Part shown: positions 34,190 to 45,076 of the stretch, one piece after another
Layout of the letters: every line of letters begins with the position of its first letter
How positions within the stretch are numbered: position 1 is the first letter of the stretch
Assembly: GCF_033958435.1 (NCBI RefSeq)
Contig: NC_134138.1
Location: 205,601,298 to 205,665,297 of the forward strand
From: Carettochelys insculpta
Taxonomy: Eukaryota; Chordata; Testudines; Carettochelyidae
Length of the DNA stretch: 64,000 nucleotides
Reading direction: 5' to 3'
The notes under the pieces: generated by a model
The model's database searches: none
What the model saw: only the letters and a program-made list of their open reading frames with translations
Told to the model about the DNA's origin: nothing
Program-made: the position numbers and the translations under genes

Positions 34190-35604
34190 TCAAAGTACTC
34201 CTGCAGGGCCTCCCGGACCTGGACCCCATCCCGGTGGGCCTGGCGGCTGGGGGCAGCAGCTGGCTGGGGGGTAGCCTGTTCCAGTCTCCAGTGCCCAGCC
34301 CTGCATGAAGGCCTCCCCCTTGCTTTCCACCAGGTTGTGGAGCGTGCAGCAAGCACCCACACCCTGGGGGATGTTTGGGAGGCCCAGGTCCAGGCGTGCA
34401 AGGAGGAAACGCCACCGGCCCCTCAGGCGCCTGAAGGCCTGCTCGACCACTTGGTGGGCGTGGTTGAGTCGTGTGTTGTAGTGCTCCTGGCTGGCATTGA
34501 GGTGGCTTGTATAAGGCTGCATAAGCCAGGGCTGGAGGGGTTAGGCCGCATCCGCCATGAGGCAGAGGGGTACGGTGGTATCCCCCAGAGGGCTCTCCCT
34601 CTGGGGTATGTAGGTCCCCGTCTCCAGTTGGTGGCATAGTCCTGAATTACGGAACACGTGAGTGTCATTGGTACAGCCGGGCCAGCCCACATATGCGTCC
34701 TGGAAGTGGCCACGGCTGTCCACCATGGCCTGCAGGACTACGGAGTGATAGCCCTTCCTGTTTATATAGCGCCCACCACTGTGGTCTGGGGCACAGATGG
34801 GGATGTGGGTCCCATTGAGGGCCCCAAAGCAGTTGGGGAATCCCATGGTGGAGAATCCCACGACAGCTGCGTCCAGGTCCCCAACTCGGATGATCCTCTG
34901 CAGCAGCAGGGCATTGAGTGCACGCACCACCTGTGGGGAGGGGACATGGGTGCCTGTGAGGGTTTGCAGAGTGTGACCCCCCCCTCACCCAGGACCCCCT
35001 CCTCAGGCCCCCCCTCACCCACGACCCCCTCAACCAGGCCCCTCTCCTCAGGCCCCCCTTACCCAGGCCCCCTCAGCCGGGACCCCCACCTGGGCCCCCT
35101 CCCCAGGGGGGTTCAGCCACAGGCCTCCTTATCTCCATCATGACAGCCCCGACTGTGGCCTTGCCAACACGAAACAGCTGGCCCACGGAGCGGTAGCTGT
35201 CTGGAATGGCCAGATTCCAGACAGCTATTGCGACCCTCTTCTCCACGGGGAGGGTGCGCCGCATGCGGGTGTCGTGGTGCCTGACTGCGGGGGTGAGCCA
35301 CTGGCAGAGCTCCATGTAGGTCTGCCGGCTCATGCGGAAGTTCTGCAGCCACTGGTCATCATTCCATTCCCCCATAACCAGGTGCTGCCACCACTCGGTG
35401 CTGGAGGTGTAGCTCCAGAGTTGGCGGGGCACCCGACAGGGTGGGGGGGAGCAGGAGGGCCCAATGGTCAGGGGCGCCTCCTTGTGCCCCCGGGGAGGGC
35501 TCCCATTCCAGAAGCTGCTGGGCGGCTGCCCGTGCAGCATCTAGCAGAGCGCCTGCTCTGCTAGAGGCGGCTTGGAGGGCTTCCAGCTGCTGCAGGATGT
35601 CCAT
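34190..35604 (-). pseudogene. Harbinger transposase (HARBI1-like), disabled
   Basis: Two exons on minus. Exon 1 runs from ATG at 35604 (MDILQQLEALQAAS, helical N-terminus) to 35133 and contains TEWWQHLVMGEWNDDQWLQN, the HTH-type part and LPVEKRVAIAVWNLAIPDSY. Exon 2 runs from 34930 to 34190 and contains the DDE core: GALNGTHIPI, DAYVGWPGCTND, MADAA, then HAHQVVEQAF and LHNLVESKGEA. PIF/Harbinger enzymes cut and paste DNA with a DD35E triad. Damage: a frameshift near 35440 in exon 1; a splice donor reading AT instead of GT (35131-35132); the first catalytic Asp replaced by Asn (AAT, 34814-34816); and a nonsense codon right after MADAA, where the Harbinger 2 copy has Tyr. The second Asp and the Glu remain. 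It cannot be active. Confidence 0.9.
34931..35132 (-). other. Transposase 1 intron with broken donor
   Basis: By alignment with Harbinger 2 (donor GTAAGA), the donor dinucleotide here is AT. The acceptor CCCCACAG is intact. The intron is about 200 bp, C-rich with CCAGGCCCCCTC-type repeats. Confidence 0.7.
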
Positions 35605-35967
35605 GTCTGCGGGCTCGAGGTCTGCGAGGCTTGTAGCACCAACACAGGGCTGCTTGTGCGGTGCAGGCTGAGTGTGCCTGGGAGGGGTCCTTCAAGGGAG
35701 CAGCTTGCTGCTGCCCCAGAAGGGCTAGTCTGCTCTGTGACCCTGTTTGCAGGCTTTCTTGGCCCCTTATTTTGAAGGGGCGGGTGCTTGTGTGTGTGGA
35801 TGCTCTGCTTTTCCTTCCGGGGCAGCCCCTTTCGATGTTCCCCGTTGCTACTTTGATGTTATACATCGAGGGCACCATCCCTGGAAGATGTGTGGACGAT
35901 GCGCGTCAAAGTAGCCTATTTCGATGTCGTTACTTCCACGTAGCATCCTAGTGTAGACTTAGCCAAT

Positions 35968-36505
35968 GTGACATAAACTGCAGCCTGTCCACTCTTTTCT
36001 GGGTTGATTTTTAAAGAGGGGAGGACCTCTAAGATCTGTGTGCTAGGGGAGGTTTGCTTTGTCAACACTGGCAATTGTGTGGCTAAAACTTTGGGCACCA
36101 GAATGGACAGTGCTTTGTCTAGGGAGCCATGGTGCCATCAACAAAGCTACCACCACGTGGTGGTGATGGTTTTATTTGTTGCTGGGAGCGCTCATGTTTT
36201 TGAAGGAAAATGTAGAAATTTTCAAATTCTGCTGTAGCTATTTTGCTGGGTCTAAAAACACTATTTGATTTTTCCAATGGAAAAGCCCAAACTTACCACC
36301 CCCTTGGCAGTCCTCTGTGCAAAAAGCTCCCATTGACTGTTCCAGTATCTGTAGCACTGGCATTCCTGAGCAGTAAGCAGTAGTTTTTCAGGTGGGGTTG
36401 GGGGTCAGTTGCAGAGGATTTTCAAAGCAGGAGTGGCGTTTCTTGCAAGCATGGAAGCAATGTCAATGCAATGGAAGCCGTCGTGTTAAATTTCATTTTT
36501 AAAAG
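35968..36505. other. Non-coding spacer between Harbinger 1 and Gypsy
   Basis: No gene recognised. A block 'ttgtcaacactggcaattgt' near 36060 resembles inner parts of small turtle MITEs, but I could not find paired ends. Confidence 0.4.
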
Positions 36506-36539
36506 GGGTTTTCCGGCTCAGAGCTGCAGAGAGACCCCT

Positions 36540-37840
36540 TCTTGCAGCAGCTGAGGGAACTGGCCAGTCTCAGCTCAGCTCCACCGCTGGGGGAGGGCTG
36601 CAGGGAGAGATTCCGGTGGGAGAAGGGATTCCTGTACTGAGAATGGGTTCCCAGATGCAAAGTGGAGCCATGGGAAGTCCAGAGACAACTGGTTATTCCC
36701 CAAAGGTACTGGCGCAGGCTGCTGTACCTAGCCCATGATGACCCACTCGCAGGACACCAGGGGATCCACCGCACCAGGAGAAGGTTGCTGCAGAACTTTT
36801 TCTGGCCAGGGATCTTTGTAGCTGTCCGTCAATATTGCGTGTCCTGCAATCCCTGCCAGAGGGTGGGGAAGACCTGAGACAAGGGGAAAGCCACCCTGAG
36901 ACCACTGCCTGTCATAGAGGAACCTTTCCAGAAAGTGGCCATGGACATAGTGGAACCCTTCAGTAAGGCAACACGTTCTGGGAAGAAATATATCTTGGTG
37001 GTGGTAGATTTTGCCATGCGATACCCAGCAGTGGGCCTGACCTCTGTTGAAGCTGACACTGTGGCAGATGCCCTGCTGTCCATTTTCAGCAGAGTGGGGC
37101 TCCCCAAGGAAGTCCTTATGGATCAGGGGTCCAACTTCATGTTGGCCCTGCTGCAAAGCTTTTGGGTCAAGTGTGGGGTCTAGCACACCTGGGCCACAGC
37201 CTACCACCTGCAGACCAATGGGCTGATGGAGAGGTTCAATGGGACTCTGAAGCAGATGCTGAGAACCTTCATGAATCAGCACCCACAAGACTGAGACAAG
37301 TATTTACCCCACCTGCTGTTTGCATACAGGGAGGTTCCCCAGGAATCCATGGAGTTGTCCCCATTTGAGCTGCTGTATGGAAGGAAGATACGGGGACCCC
37401 GGACTTGCTCAGAGAAGAGTGGGGGTGGGGGCAGCCTCTCCTGAAGGGGAGCCAGTGGTACAGTATGTACTGACCTTCCAGGAAGAACTCACTGAGCTCA
37501 TGGGCCTGGCCAGGGAGAACCTCTGCAGGGCCCAGAGGAAGCAAAAGATCTGGTATGACCCTAAGGCCCGGGCCTGGGCCTGGGCCTGGGCCTGTGCCAC
37601 CAGGGACCAAGTGATGGTTCTCGTACCCGTGCCACGGAACAGGCTGCAAGTTGCCTGGGATGGCCCCTTCAAGGGCGTCAGACAGATAAATGAGGTGAAC
37701 TATGTGGTGGAACTGTTGAACCAGGCTCACAGCCACTGGGTCTATCGTGAGCATGATGAAACCTCACTGGGGCAGGGAGAACTTGGTGCTGACAGTGTGC
37801 AGGCACTGGGAGGGGCAGGGGGATGATCCCTTGGCGGTGG
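36540..37840 (+). pseudogene. Gypsy integrase (HHCC, DDE core), disabled
   Basis: The integrase inserts the cDNA copy into the genome. Visible: an H2C2 zinc finger with HDDPLAGHQG and CVSCNPC (about 36730-36860); the catalytic core with MDIVEPF (first Asp), MDQGSNF (second Asp) and NGLMERFNGTLKQM (Glu), about 36935-37265; FAYREVPQESMELSPFELLYG; then the C-terminal part with RKQKIWYDPKAR and DGPFKGVRQINEVNYVVE (37525-37710). All three catalytic residues are present. Stops at 36875 (TGA), 37181 (TAG) and 37292 (TGA), and frameshifts near 37405 and 37745, break it. A GGGCCT hexamer expansion interrupts the C-terminal part. Confidence 0.88.
37565..37594 (+). repeat. (GGGCCT)n hexamer repeat inside integrase
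   Basis: Four to five units of GGGCCT add Ala-Trp pairs to the integrase C-terminal part. The repeat is in frame, so it lengthens the protein without a shift; it is probably a slippage expansion. Confidence 0.85.
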
Positions 37841-39296
37841 ATATGCTCAAAGGGACTGGAGCTGGCCCCTCGCTGGAGTCTGTTCCCCTCTTGGACCAGC
37901 TGACCCCTGCCCAGCAGAAACAGATCGGAGAGATGCTGTGTCCACACAAACGGCTGTTCTCTGACAGACCCGGACACACTGACCTGGCTGCCCACCGAAT
38001 AGAGACGCTCCTATCAAGTGTGTGCTGTTCAGAGCCACAGGGAAGACGGCTCAGGACATAGAAGGGGAGGTCGAAGACGTGCTGGCTCTGGGGGTGATCC
38101 AAGCCTCCTCCAGCCCCTGGGCCTCTCACATGGTGTTAGTCTCTAACAAAGATGGGTCTGTCCAATTTTGTGTGGACTGTTGCAAGCTTAATGCCATAAC
38201 CATATCGGATGCCTACCTCATGCCCAGGCCTGACGACCTCTTAGACAAGCTGGGGGGAGCCCGTCACCTCACCACCATAGACCTCACCAACGGGTACTGG
38301 CAAGTGCCATTGGCTGAAGATGCCCAGCTCAAGTCGTCTTTCATCACCCCTGTGGGGCTCTCCGAGTTCCTGGTCCTGCCCTTTGGCCTCAAGGGGGCAC
38401 CTGCTACCTTCCAGCGTCTGGTGGACCAGCTACTGAAAGGGATGGAGAGCTTTGGCCTGGCTCACATGGATGACATTTGCATCTTCAGCCAGACATGGGA
38501 GGACCATGTGTCCCAGGTCAAGCAGGTGCTGGACTGATTTCAGAAGTCAGGGCTGACTATCAAGGCAGGGAAGTGCAAGGTGGGGATGGCTGAGGTGACC
38601 TACCTGGGCCACAAGGTAGGCAGCGGCTGCTTAAAGCCACAGCCAGCTAAAGTGGAGGCTGTCAGAGACTGGCCAATACCCCAGACTAAGAAGCAGGTCC
38701 AGGCATTCATTGGGATGGCGGGGTACTACTGGAGGTTTGTGCCCCACTTTAGTTCCATCGCAGGCCTCCTCACAGAGCTGTGTAAGAAGGGAAAGCCTGA
38801 CAAGGTGGTCTGGACTGAGCAGTGCCAAGAGGCCCTCTGCGCGCTGAAGGAGGCTCTGGCTAGGGCCCCAGTCCTGGTAAATCCAGACTTCGAGAAGCCC
38901 TTCATTGTGTTCACTGATGCCTCAGATGTGGGGCTGGGCGCTGTGCTAATGCAGGTGAATGACAAGGGGGAGAGACACCCCATCATGTACCTGAGCAAGA
39001 AGCTGCTGCCCTGGGAGCAGAACTACATGGCCATAGAGAAGGAATGTCTGGCCGTGGTGTGGGCTCTGGGGAAGCTGCAGCCATACCTGTTTGGACAGCG
39101 TTTCACCGTGTACACTGATCATTCACCCCTGACCTGGCTGCATCACATGAAAGAGGCCAACGCCAAGCTCCTGCCATGGAGTCTGCTCCTGCAGGACTGT
39201 GACATGGAGGTGGCCCATGTCAAGGGGAACAACAACACCATAGCCGGTGCCTTGTCATGCAGGCAGGGCCCCGAACTTCCCCAGGTCACTGGCTAA
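37841..39296 (+). pseudogene. Gypsy reverse transcriptase and RNase H, disabled
   Basis: Reverse transcriptase copies the element RNA into DNA, and RNase H removes the RNA. Visible: the linker LTPAQQKQIGEML; RT blocks GVIQASSSPWASHMVLV, KDGSVQFCVD, LTTIDLTNGYWQVPL, FGLKGAPATFQRLV and the catalytic box HMDDICIF (Tyr of YMDD replaced by His); YLGHKVG and FIGMAGYYWRFVPHFS; the RNase H blocks FTDASDVGLGAVLMQ, EKECLAVVWAL and VYTDHSPLTWLHH. The last RNase H Asp (DALSR in the family) is Gly here (AGALSC). There is a frameshift near 38010 and a TGA at 38535 (CGA decay likely). From 38580 to 39296 the frame is fully open. It ends with TAA just before the polypurine tract. Confidence 0.92.
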
Positions 39297-39318
39297 GTGA
39301 CCCCACTCAGTTTGGTCT

Positions 39319-39333
39319 GGAAGCGGGGAGAGA
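39319..39333 (+). promoter_or_regulatory. Polypurine tract
   Basis: GGAAGCGGGGAGAGA lies immediately before the TG that opens the 3' LTR. In LTR elements this tract primes plus-strand DNA synthesis. Confidence 0.75.
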
Positions 39334-39766
39334 TGTAATGGAGCGGGGGGGAGTGCATGTGTGAGACTCAGGCTGGATGTATGTGTGACAGGCAGAGCAG
39401 CTCCCAGTGGCTAAGGATGACCCCTTGGGGCTGTAACCTAAGCTGGCAGGTAACACCTCTGCCCTGAACAAAGAGCCGGGAGGAGCCAAGCTGGGTTTGA
39501 ATCAGAGGTGGCAGTGTGAAGCTGGGGGGAGGTAGAATTGGAAAGCAGCCAGCCTGGCTGTCGGGGAAGCTACACCCCAGCTGGGCACCTCTTGGGCTCC
39601 TTTCCCCAGGATGGGTTGGAATGACTATCTCTGCCTGCTGTACTGACACCTCTGTGCTGAGCTGAGCCTCTGTCACCTAATAAACTTCCTGTTCTACCTG
39701 CTGAGTGAGAGTCACCCCTGCCTGCGGACGGGGTGCAGTGCTTGGGGACCCCTGAGCCCCATCACA
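39334..39766 (+). repeat. 3' LTR of the Gypsy element
   Basis: It starts TGTAATGG directly after the polypurine tract and ends at CATCACA, giving about 431-433 bp bounded by TG and CA. It contains the poly(A) signal AATAAA in 'cacctaataaacttcctg' near 39678. No 5' LTR is present, so age cannot be estimated from LTR divergence. The exact right end is uncertain by 2 bp. Confidence 0.8.
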
Positions 39767-41087
39767 AAAGCACGTGCTATTTAGATTCTTCCACTGCAGT
39801 TTATCCAAAAGCTGCAGCCAGCCAGCAACTGGAACTAAAATGGAGAAGGGATGAGGCTGACATGCTGCATCCAGCTCCCCTGATTTTCAGGGAACATAAT
39901 AACTTAGGGGACAAGTGGCCACATGAGAAAGCAATCACCATGATTATTGCTCTTTTTGGCAGTCTCAGCAGGGGCCCTCGGTGCTGGAACTAGAGGTGCA
40001 AGAGATACTTCCACACCCCTGGTTCGAAGCAGTTTCTATTATATAGATGGTTTACAGATTAGTTTAATGGTGCTCAGCACCACCACTGAACAGAGTGTTT
40101 CAGCACCACTGCCAGAGAGGGAGACTAACCCCAAGAGGTGACAGTTTTAGACAATATATAGCCATCCACCAGTGGTCTTGAACCTGAGACCTCAGCAGCT
40201 CAGTGCAGGAACCTCTCCATTTTGGAAGTAAGAGCCCAGTGGCGCTCAGCTAAGGCTGTGGAGAAGACTCAGTTTCTCTCTTTGTAAGTGGTCTAATAGC
40301 CATAGCATGGGACAGTGAACAATGCCCCAGGGTGTGTGGGTTACAAATGCAACATAGATCTGTTGGAGGATGATTAAAGGTATAGGCTGAACCCCAAGAG
40401 TGTGTGAACAAACTTCGTAAAACCCTGGTGATTTTGCAAAATTTTAGGGAGGGCTGTTGAGGAGGACCCTCTTGCTCAGACCTCAGGAATTTCTTGCTCA
40501 AATTATCCTAAATTTTAGCTCACCAGTCCTAAACTGCAACCTCATTAGACACTTCAAATTGTAGGACAATCTGTGAGTTTTAGAGCATGCGGAATAGGGG
40601 ACTGTTAAGCAGAAGGTGATGCACAATCCTAAGTACAGCAGAACTGAATCTCTGATACATCCAACGATTTTCAGTCTTCCAAAGTGAAAGACAGTAGCAC
40701 CAAAGGGCCCTAATTCAGGCAAGGCATTTGAGCAGATGCTGACCTTTAATGTGGTGCCTTGCCTGTTGAATAGTAACAGAAAGAGCCCTGCTACTTCACT
40801 GCTTTTCTGCTTTAAAAATGTGGGTATGAGTAAAGTTGAGCATGTGCTGAACAGGGCCCTAAATTTACACATACCAAAACCACCTTCATTGAATTACTAA
40901 TGAAAATGAGTGTGGCAAAGAGAATAAATAAGCTGATGAGACACCTGAAGTACTGCAGGAACTGAAGAGCTGTGCCTGGCGGAGGCTATTCAAGCTCATC
41001 GGATGGGAGAACAGGAGGGAAGACGAGTGATGGAATTTAAGATAAAAGAAGCAAAAGCCAAAGCAATATTTGCAGGATCAGTTGGAG
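39767..41087. other. Non-coding stretch, nothing recognised
   Basis: No gene or transposon end recognised. Confidence 0.5.
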
Positions 41088-41292
41088 GATGGTCCAGTAG
41101 TTAGGGCACTAACCTAGGACTCAGGTTGGAGTCCCTGCTTTGCCACAGAGTCCTTGATATGTCGTTGGGCAAGTCACTTAGCCTCTCGATACCTTTGCTG
41201 TAAGTAAAATGGAGATAATAGTACTTTCCTTCCTCGCAGCAGCGTTAGGAGGATAAATACACTAGTGCCTGTGAGGTGCTCAGATTCTGCAA
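41088..41292 (+). mobile_element. MIR/CORE-SINE-like element
   Basis: It contains, in order, 'ggtccagtagttagggcac' (tRNA-like head), 'gactcaggttggagtccctg' (B-box-like), 'ttgggcaagtcacttag' and 'gtaaaatggagataatag' (CORE region), then 'gaggataaatacactagtgc' and 'gaggtgctcagattctgc' (tail). This order is the hallmark of MIR-type SINEs, which are ancient tRNA-derived retroposons mobilised by L2-like LINEs. There is no coding capacity, and it is old and diverged. Confidence 0.75.
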
Positions 41293-41420
41293 TGATATGG
41301 GCCAGATGGGTGCCTAGGGCGGTCAGACTGAAACGACCACCTTGTCTGGTCCAGCGTCCTTAGCATCCCTTTGCTGGCTAAAACTGCTGAAAAGCGCAGT
41401 TAGTGGTGCAGCACGGAAAG

Positions 41421-41421
<1 letters not shown>

Positions 41422-41453
<32 letters not shown>
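41422..41453. repeat. (ATT)n microsatellite
   Basis: About ten ATT units. Confidence 0.95.
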
Positions 41454-41874
41454 TCAAAACAGCAGTTGGAAAAAAATTACTTACCAACAAACTCTTTACT
41501 TGTGTTGGCTATCAGGCAGGTAAGCTATGATTCCATTGTGTGCTGTTACTTCCTGTGCTGGTGCATGTGCCCCAGAATGGTGATTAAGGTTGGAGAAGGG
41601 GTATTTCATTTTTTTTTTTTGTTAAAAAAACAATAACAACAACCAAAGTCACAAGTAACAGGGGCATAAAAAGCAGGAGTTAGTTCCCCTCATCCTGTTT
41701 GGTAACACAGTATTACTTAATTTTTTGAATTTATTTTTAAGCTGACATTGCCGCCTCAGATCTAGACTAAGCAGCGTATTCTCATGAGCAAGTGACAGTG
41801 GCAGAGTGAAGTCTGGATTGTAGGCCAGATCTGAAGAGATCAGGGTCAGACTAGATCAATTTACTTCAGAGGAG

Positions 41875-41876
<2 letters not shown>

Positions 41877-41924
<48 letters not shown>
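41877..41924. repeat. (GT)n(AT)n compound microsatellite
   Basis: Some seventeen GT units run into seven AT units. Confidence 0.95.
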
Positions 41925-42206
41925 GGGGGTACAGGTTGAAGGAAGACAAGTTCCTATAAGCAGCCCTTGTAATTCCCCTGTGGCAACATCCTTTCTGCTA
42001 GAGACCAAGGTGTGTGTGGTGGTCATGAAGAGTACTGTGGCAGGAATACTGCAGTCTTTCTCATACTCAGTTTGTATGCCTATGTGTAATTACAGCACTA
42101 TAGTATATACACGCACATGGATAATCCTTAGCTGAGTTATTTGAGACTCCCACAGAAATGATGAATTCTTGTGAAAGCAGTTCTCCAAAACTGACTTTAA
42201 GGATTA

Positions 42207-42372
42207 GTAGCAAACAGGTAGCCATGTTAGTCTGTATCTTCAACAACAACAAGAAGTCCTGTGGCACCAAATAGGCTAGCAGATATTTTGGAGTATAAGC
42301 GTTTGTGGGCAAAGACCTATGAAAGCTTATGCTCCAAAATATGTTAGTCTATAAGGTGCCACAGGACTTGTT
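42207..42372. mobile_element. PLE palindrome 2 (family A)
   Basis: The left arm runs from 'acaggtagccatgttagtct' through 'gaagtcctgtggcacc' to 'aagcgtttgtgggcaaag'. The right arm is its mirror: 'gaaagcttatgctccaaaat', 'ggtgccacaggactt'. The centre near 42315 again falls on the stem II hairpin of the hammerhead-like core. Here the left arm is the complete one and the right arm is cut short. No clear target duplication was found. Confidence 0.8.
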
Positions 42373-42425
42373 ATTCTTCCAAGATAAGGTGTCAGCATTC
42401 ATTCTTTTTGAACTGTTTTCCTTTT

Positions 42426-42881
42426 GGCTGTTTCTACACAGGCCACTTTCTCTGAAAGTGGCATGGTAATTCACGGCCAGAAATATGCTAATGAGGTGTG
42501 GATGCAAATTCCCCACACCTCATTAGCATACGGTCATGTGATTTGGAGTCTGGAAGACCGTTCTTCTGGACTTCAAAATGCTGTTTAGAAGTGCGGCCCC
42601 AGGGAAGCTTCCGGAAGGAAGTCCTTCTTCCAGACACCCCTTCTTCCTGAAAATTTTTGGGAAGGAGGGGCCTCCGGAAGAAGGCCTTCCTTCTGGAAGA
42701 CGCCCGGGGTCCATGCTTCTAAACGGCATTTTGGAGTCCGGAAGAATGGTCTTCCAGACTCCAAATCACATGACCGTATGCTAATGAGGTGTGGGGAATT
42801 TGCATCCACACCTCATTAGCATATTTCGGACCGTGAATTACCATGCCACTTTTGGAGAAAGTGGCCTGTGTAGAAACGGCC
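42426..42881. mobile_element. Foldback MITE, 456 bp, TSD TTT
   Basis: Nearly the whole element is a palindrome: left GGCTGTTTCTACACAGGCCA against right (reverse-complemented) GGCCGTTTCTACACAGGCCA, continuing inward for over 150 bp through 'tatgctaatgaggtgtgg' blocks and a GAAG/CTTC-rich centre. TTT flanks both sides (42423-42425 and 42882-42884). Within each arm 'cctcattagcata' and its complement form a secondary inverted repeat. It has no coding capacity. The GGCnGTTTCTACAC terminus and 3-bp duplication place it near the Harbinger-like group, though other superfamilies with 3-bp duplications are possible. Confidence 0.85.
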
Positions 42882-42884
42882 TTT

Positions 42885-45076
42885 CATGGGTAAAACATCT
42901 GAGTTCTCCTCCTAGAGTTCCTTAGGTGACTAACAATTTGGCATTGTCCAAGGACTCTGACACATGACAAAACTTAAATATATATATATAATTAAATAAA
43001 CCAAGTTGCCGGTCATAGGTTTGTACTTTTTCCAGACCAGCCCTTACTGTTTTAGCATGGTTGTGCGTTACTGCTGTCTGCTGGGTGGACTCAAACCTGC
43101 TCCATGGTGTACTGGATATAACAGAGATTCTAGACCCGTGTGTGCATTACAAACAGAAGGAGCTGAGTTATCGCTATCTCTACATTGAAAATTTTCAAAT
43201 GACCATGATATAATGTGCCACAGTGGTAAGTGGGAAGCCCTAGGAGGCCACAGATTTGGTACGTTGGCTGTTGGGATTCTGGGGAAGCTACGAGATTGTA
43301 GCATCTCTGACATCACCATCAGTTCAATGGTAATCATATCAGGTAAAACAGTTCAGCAATTGACATTATCACCGTATGTGGAGGCACCAGAGCTATAATT
43401 TGTCCTCTGCACGGTGTGTAGGGGTGAATTCCTATGCTGTAATATGTCTTCAGAGATCAGCTGGTCTTTTACTAAGGATTTTAGGAGAGTATGTAAATCC
43501 TGTTTATCTGATAGCCCAGATTTCTTTGAAACAGCAATAAGAGGCTATGACTATCTGAGTCCTATAAACACATGCTGAGTACTGAGGGGATTTGAGCCTC
43601 AGTAGCGTGTGTGTAATAATGACCAGCCTCCCACCCACACTGCCTCTGAAGGAGGATGTCAGAGAGGCATGCTGACAGTGCAGGACCTGATCAAATGCTT
43701 ACTGAACTCAAGAGAAAGCCTGCCACTGGTTTTAGTGGGCTTTGGAGCAGGCCATGAGCAACAGAGGGCTCAGAGAAAGGCCGTGCATGACAGGCATTTG
43801 GAATGTTTGGTCAATTGTTTCAAAATCAAATTACCCTGTCCCAGAGAGGAGTAAGAAATCACAGCTCCAAAGAACCCACCCTGGGCAGTTGGCAGAATGG
43901 GGGGAGCCCAGTTTGCCCCAGAAACGTCCACTAACTTCTCCAAAAGCTGCAGTTGCTTTGCACTATTTCTGCTAACATGATCCCATTCCTTGCTCATCTT
44001 TCTCTCACTCTGTGCCTGCAGCAGCTGCAAAGGGCTCACTGCAGAGCTAGGGTGGTAAAACAGAGAGAAACCATGATTTTTTGAGGGCTTTTGGGAGCTG
44101 GAAAGTAGATGTAAACCTTACTTGCAACTGTCTGTCCGGTTGGATGCAGAACTTCCTTGCACCAATGTACCAATCTTTAGAACTAGCAAAGTGCTTATAT
44201 GACACCCATTTCTTGGAGCACCTCCCGAGTATTCTTGAATAAGGAGAGAACAATTCCTATCTACTGCATGTGCTTTGCACTTTGCTCCCAACAGCATTCA
44301 GAAGATCATGTGTCTAGATGTGCTGCCTGTAGCAGTGGGCACAAATGGGAAAACAACATTACAGTTGTAACCAGTCTGCATTTGCTCTTATTGCTCTAAC
44401 AGCATGTGTACAAGTGCATCTGGGGGCAGGAGTAAAACAGGCCAAAGGTGAGCACATGGATCAAACTTGCTTCCTCTGTCTTCCCTCGCCCTTTCCTAGA
44501 ATTTGTGAAGCTCTTCTTTAGTTAAAGAAAATAAAAAACCCATTAGTCAGAAATGTTCTGTTTGTTCTAACAGCTCGAATACACCCGGGGCAGAGTTTGT
44601 TGTGTGAGGTACATCCATATTAAAAAGCAGATGGGCAGGATTTTTTTTTATGACAGCTCTTTGCCTTATTAAAATCCCACAATAGTCTTGCCAGACGGCT
44701 GTAACCCAAGTTGATTTTGAACACCTCGGCTGCCCTCCTTCCCTGCCCCTCACCAACTGTGCATTCAGAGCTGCAGCTGGGGAAGCACAGATCAAACACT
44801 TGTGTATAAACAGAATGCTGAGGACTTGGTGTTCCCAGGCACGGGGCCTGAAAAGTGAAATGCTGGTGCCTGATATGTCAGTGAAAGGTTTCAGAGCTAC
44901 CTTGCCCCCCACATGCTGACCCTTGGGAGGCAGTTTAATGCAAAGACTTATTTTTAAGCCAAGCTCTGCCTTTTGAAATCCTAGGAACATCCTGCAAGAA
45001 CAATGAGGTGGAATAAGAATAAGCAAAATAATTGAAGATTTTCCAAAGCCTTTCACTCCCATGATTAAGACCATTA
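42885..45076. other. Non-coding stretch, nothing recognised
   Basis: A short TA tract lies near 42978-42990. No gene recognised. Confidence 0.5.

Larger units (their letters stand above)
32010..35964 (+). mobile_element. PIF/Harbinger element 1, two-gene, 3955 bp
   Basis: The left terminus is GGGTGCATCTACACTAG and the right terminus, reverse-complemented, GGCTAAGTCTACACTAG. The flanking triplet AAT is duplicated (32007-32009 and 35965-35967). The element carries the standard Harbinger pair: a Myb/SANT-like gene on plus and a DDE transposase on minus, converging on a central AT-rich spacer. Subterminal regions are rich in TTCGAAATAG and ACGTCGAAGT motifs and include a 33-bp near-palindrome. 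It is much richer in GC and CpG than the flanks. Both genes are disabled, so it could only be moved by an enzyme from elsewhere. Confidence 0.92.
36506..39766 (+). mobile_element. Ty3/Gypsy element, 5'-truncated, Gmr1-like order
   Basis: From left to right: integrase (zinc finger, core, C-terminal part), a linker, reverse transcriptase, RNase H, polypurine tract, 3' LTR. Capsid/protease sequence and a 5' LTR are absent, so the left end is a truncation at about 36.5 kb. Integrase before reverse transcriptase is the Ty1/copia order, yet the sequences are Ty3/Gypsy-like. That combination defines the Gmr1-like group known from fish and other deuterostomes. The reading continues from integrase through the linker into reverse transcriptase, and RNase H ends 37 bp before the LTR, so the order is native and not a rearrangement. 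Several stops, mostly explicable as CpG or Trp-codon decay, and frameshifts disable it. Confidence 0.88.

Noticed and set aside
36506..39766. Gypsy order explained as a rearranged or tandem pair of ordinary Gypsy copies
   Set aside because: The integrase C-terminal part runs on through a linker into RT without LTR or junction sequence, and RNase H ends just before the polypurine tract and LTR, as expected of a native integrase-first element.
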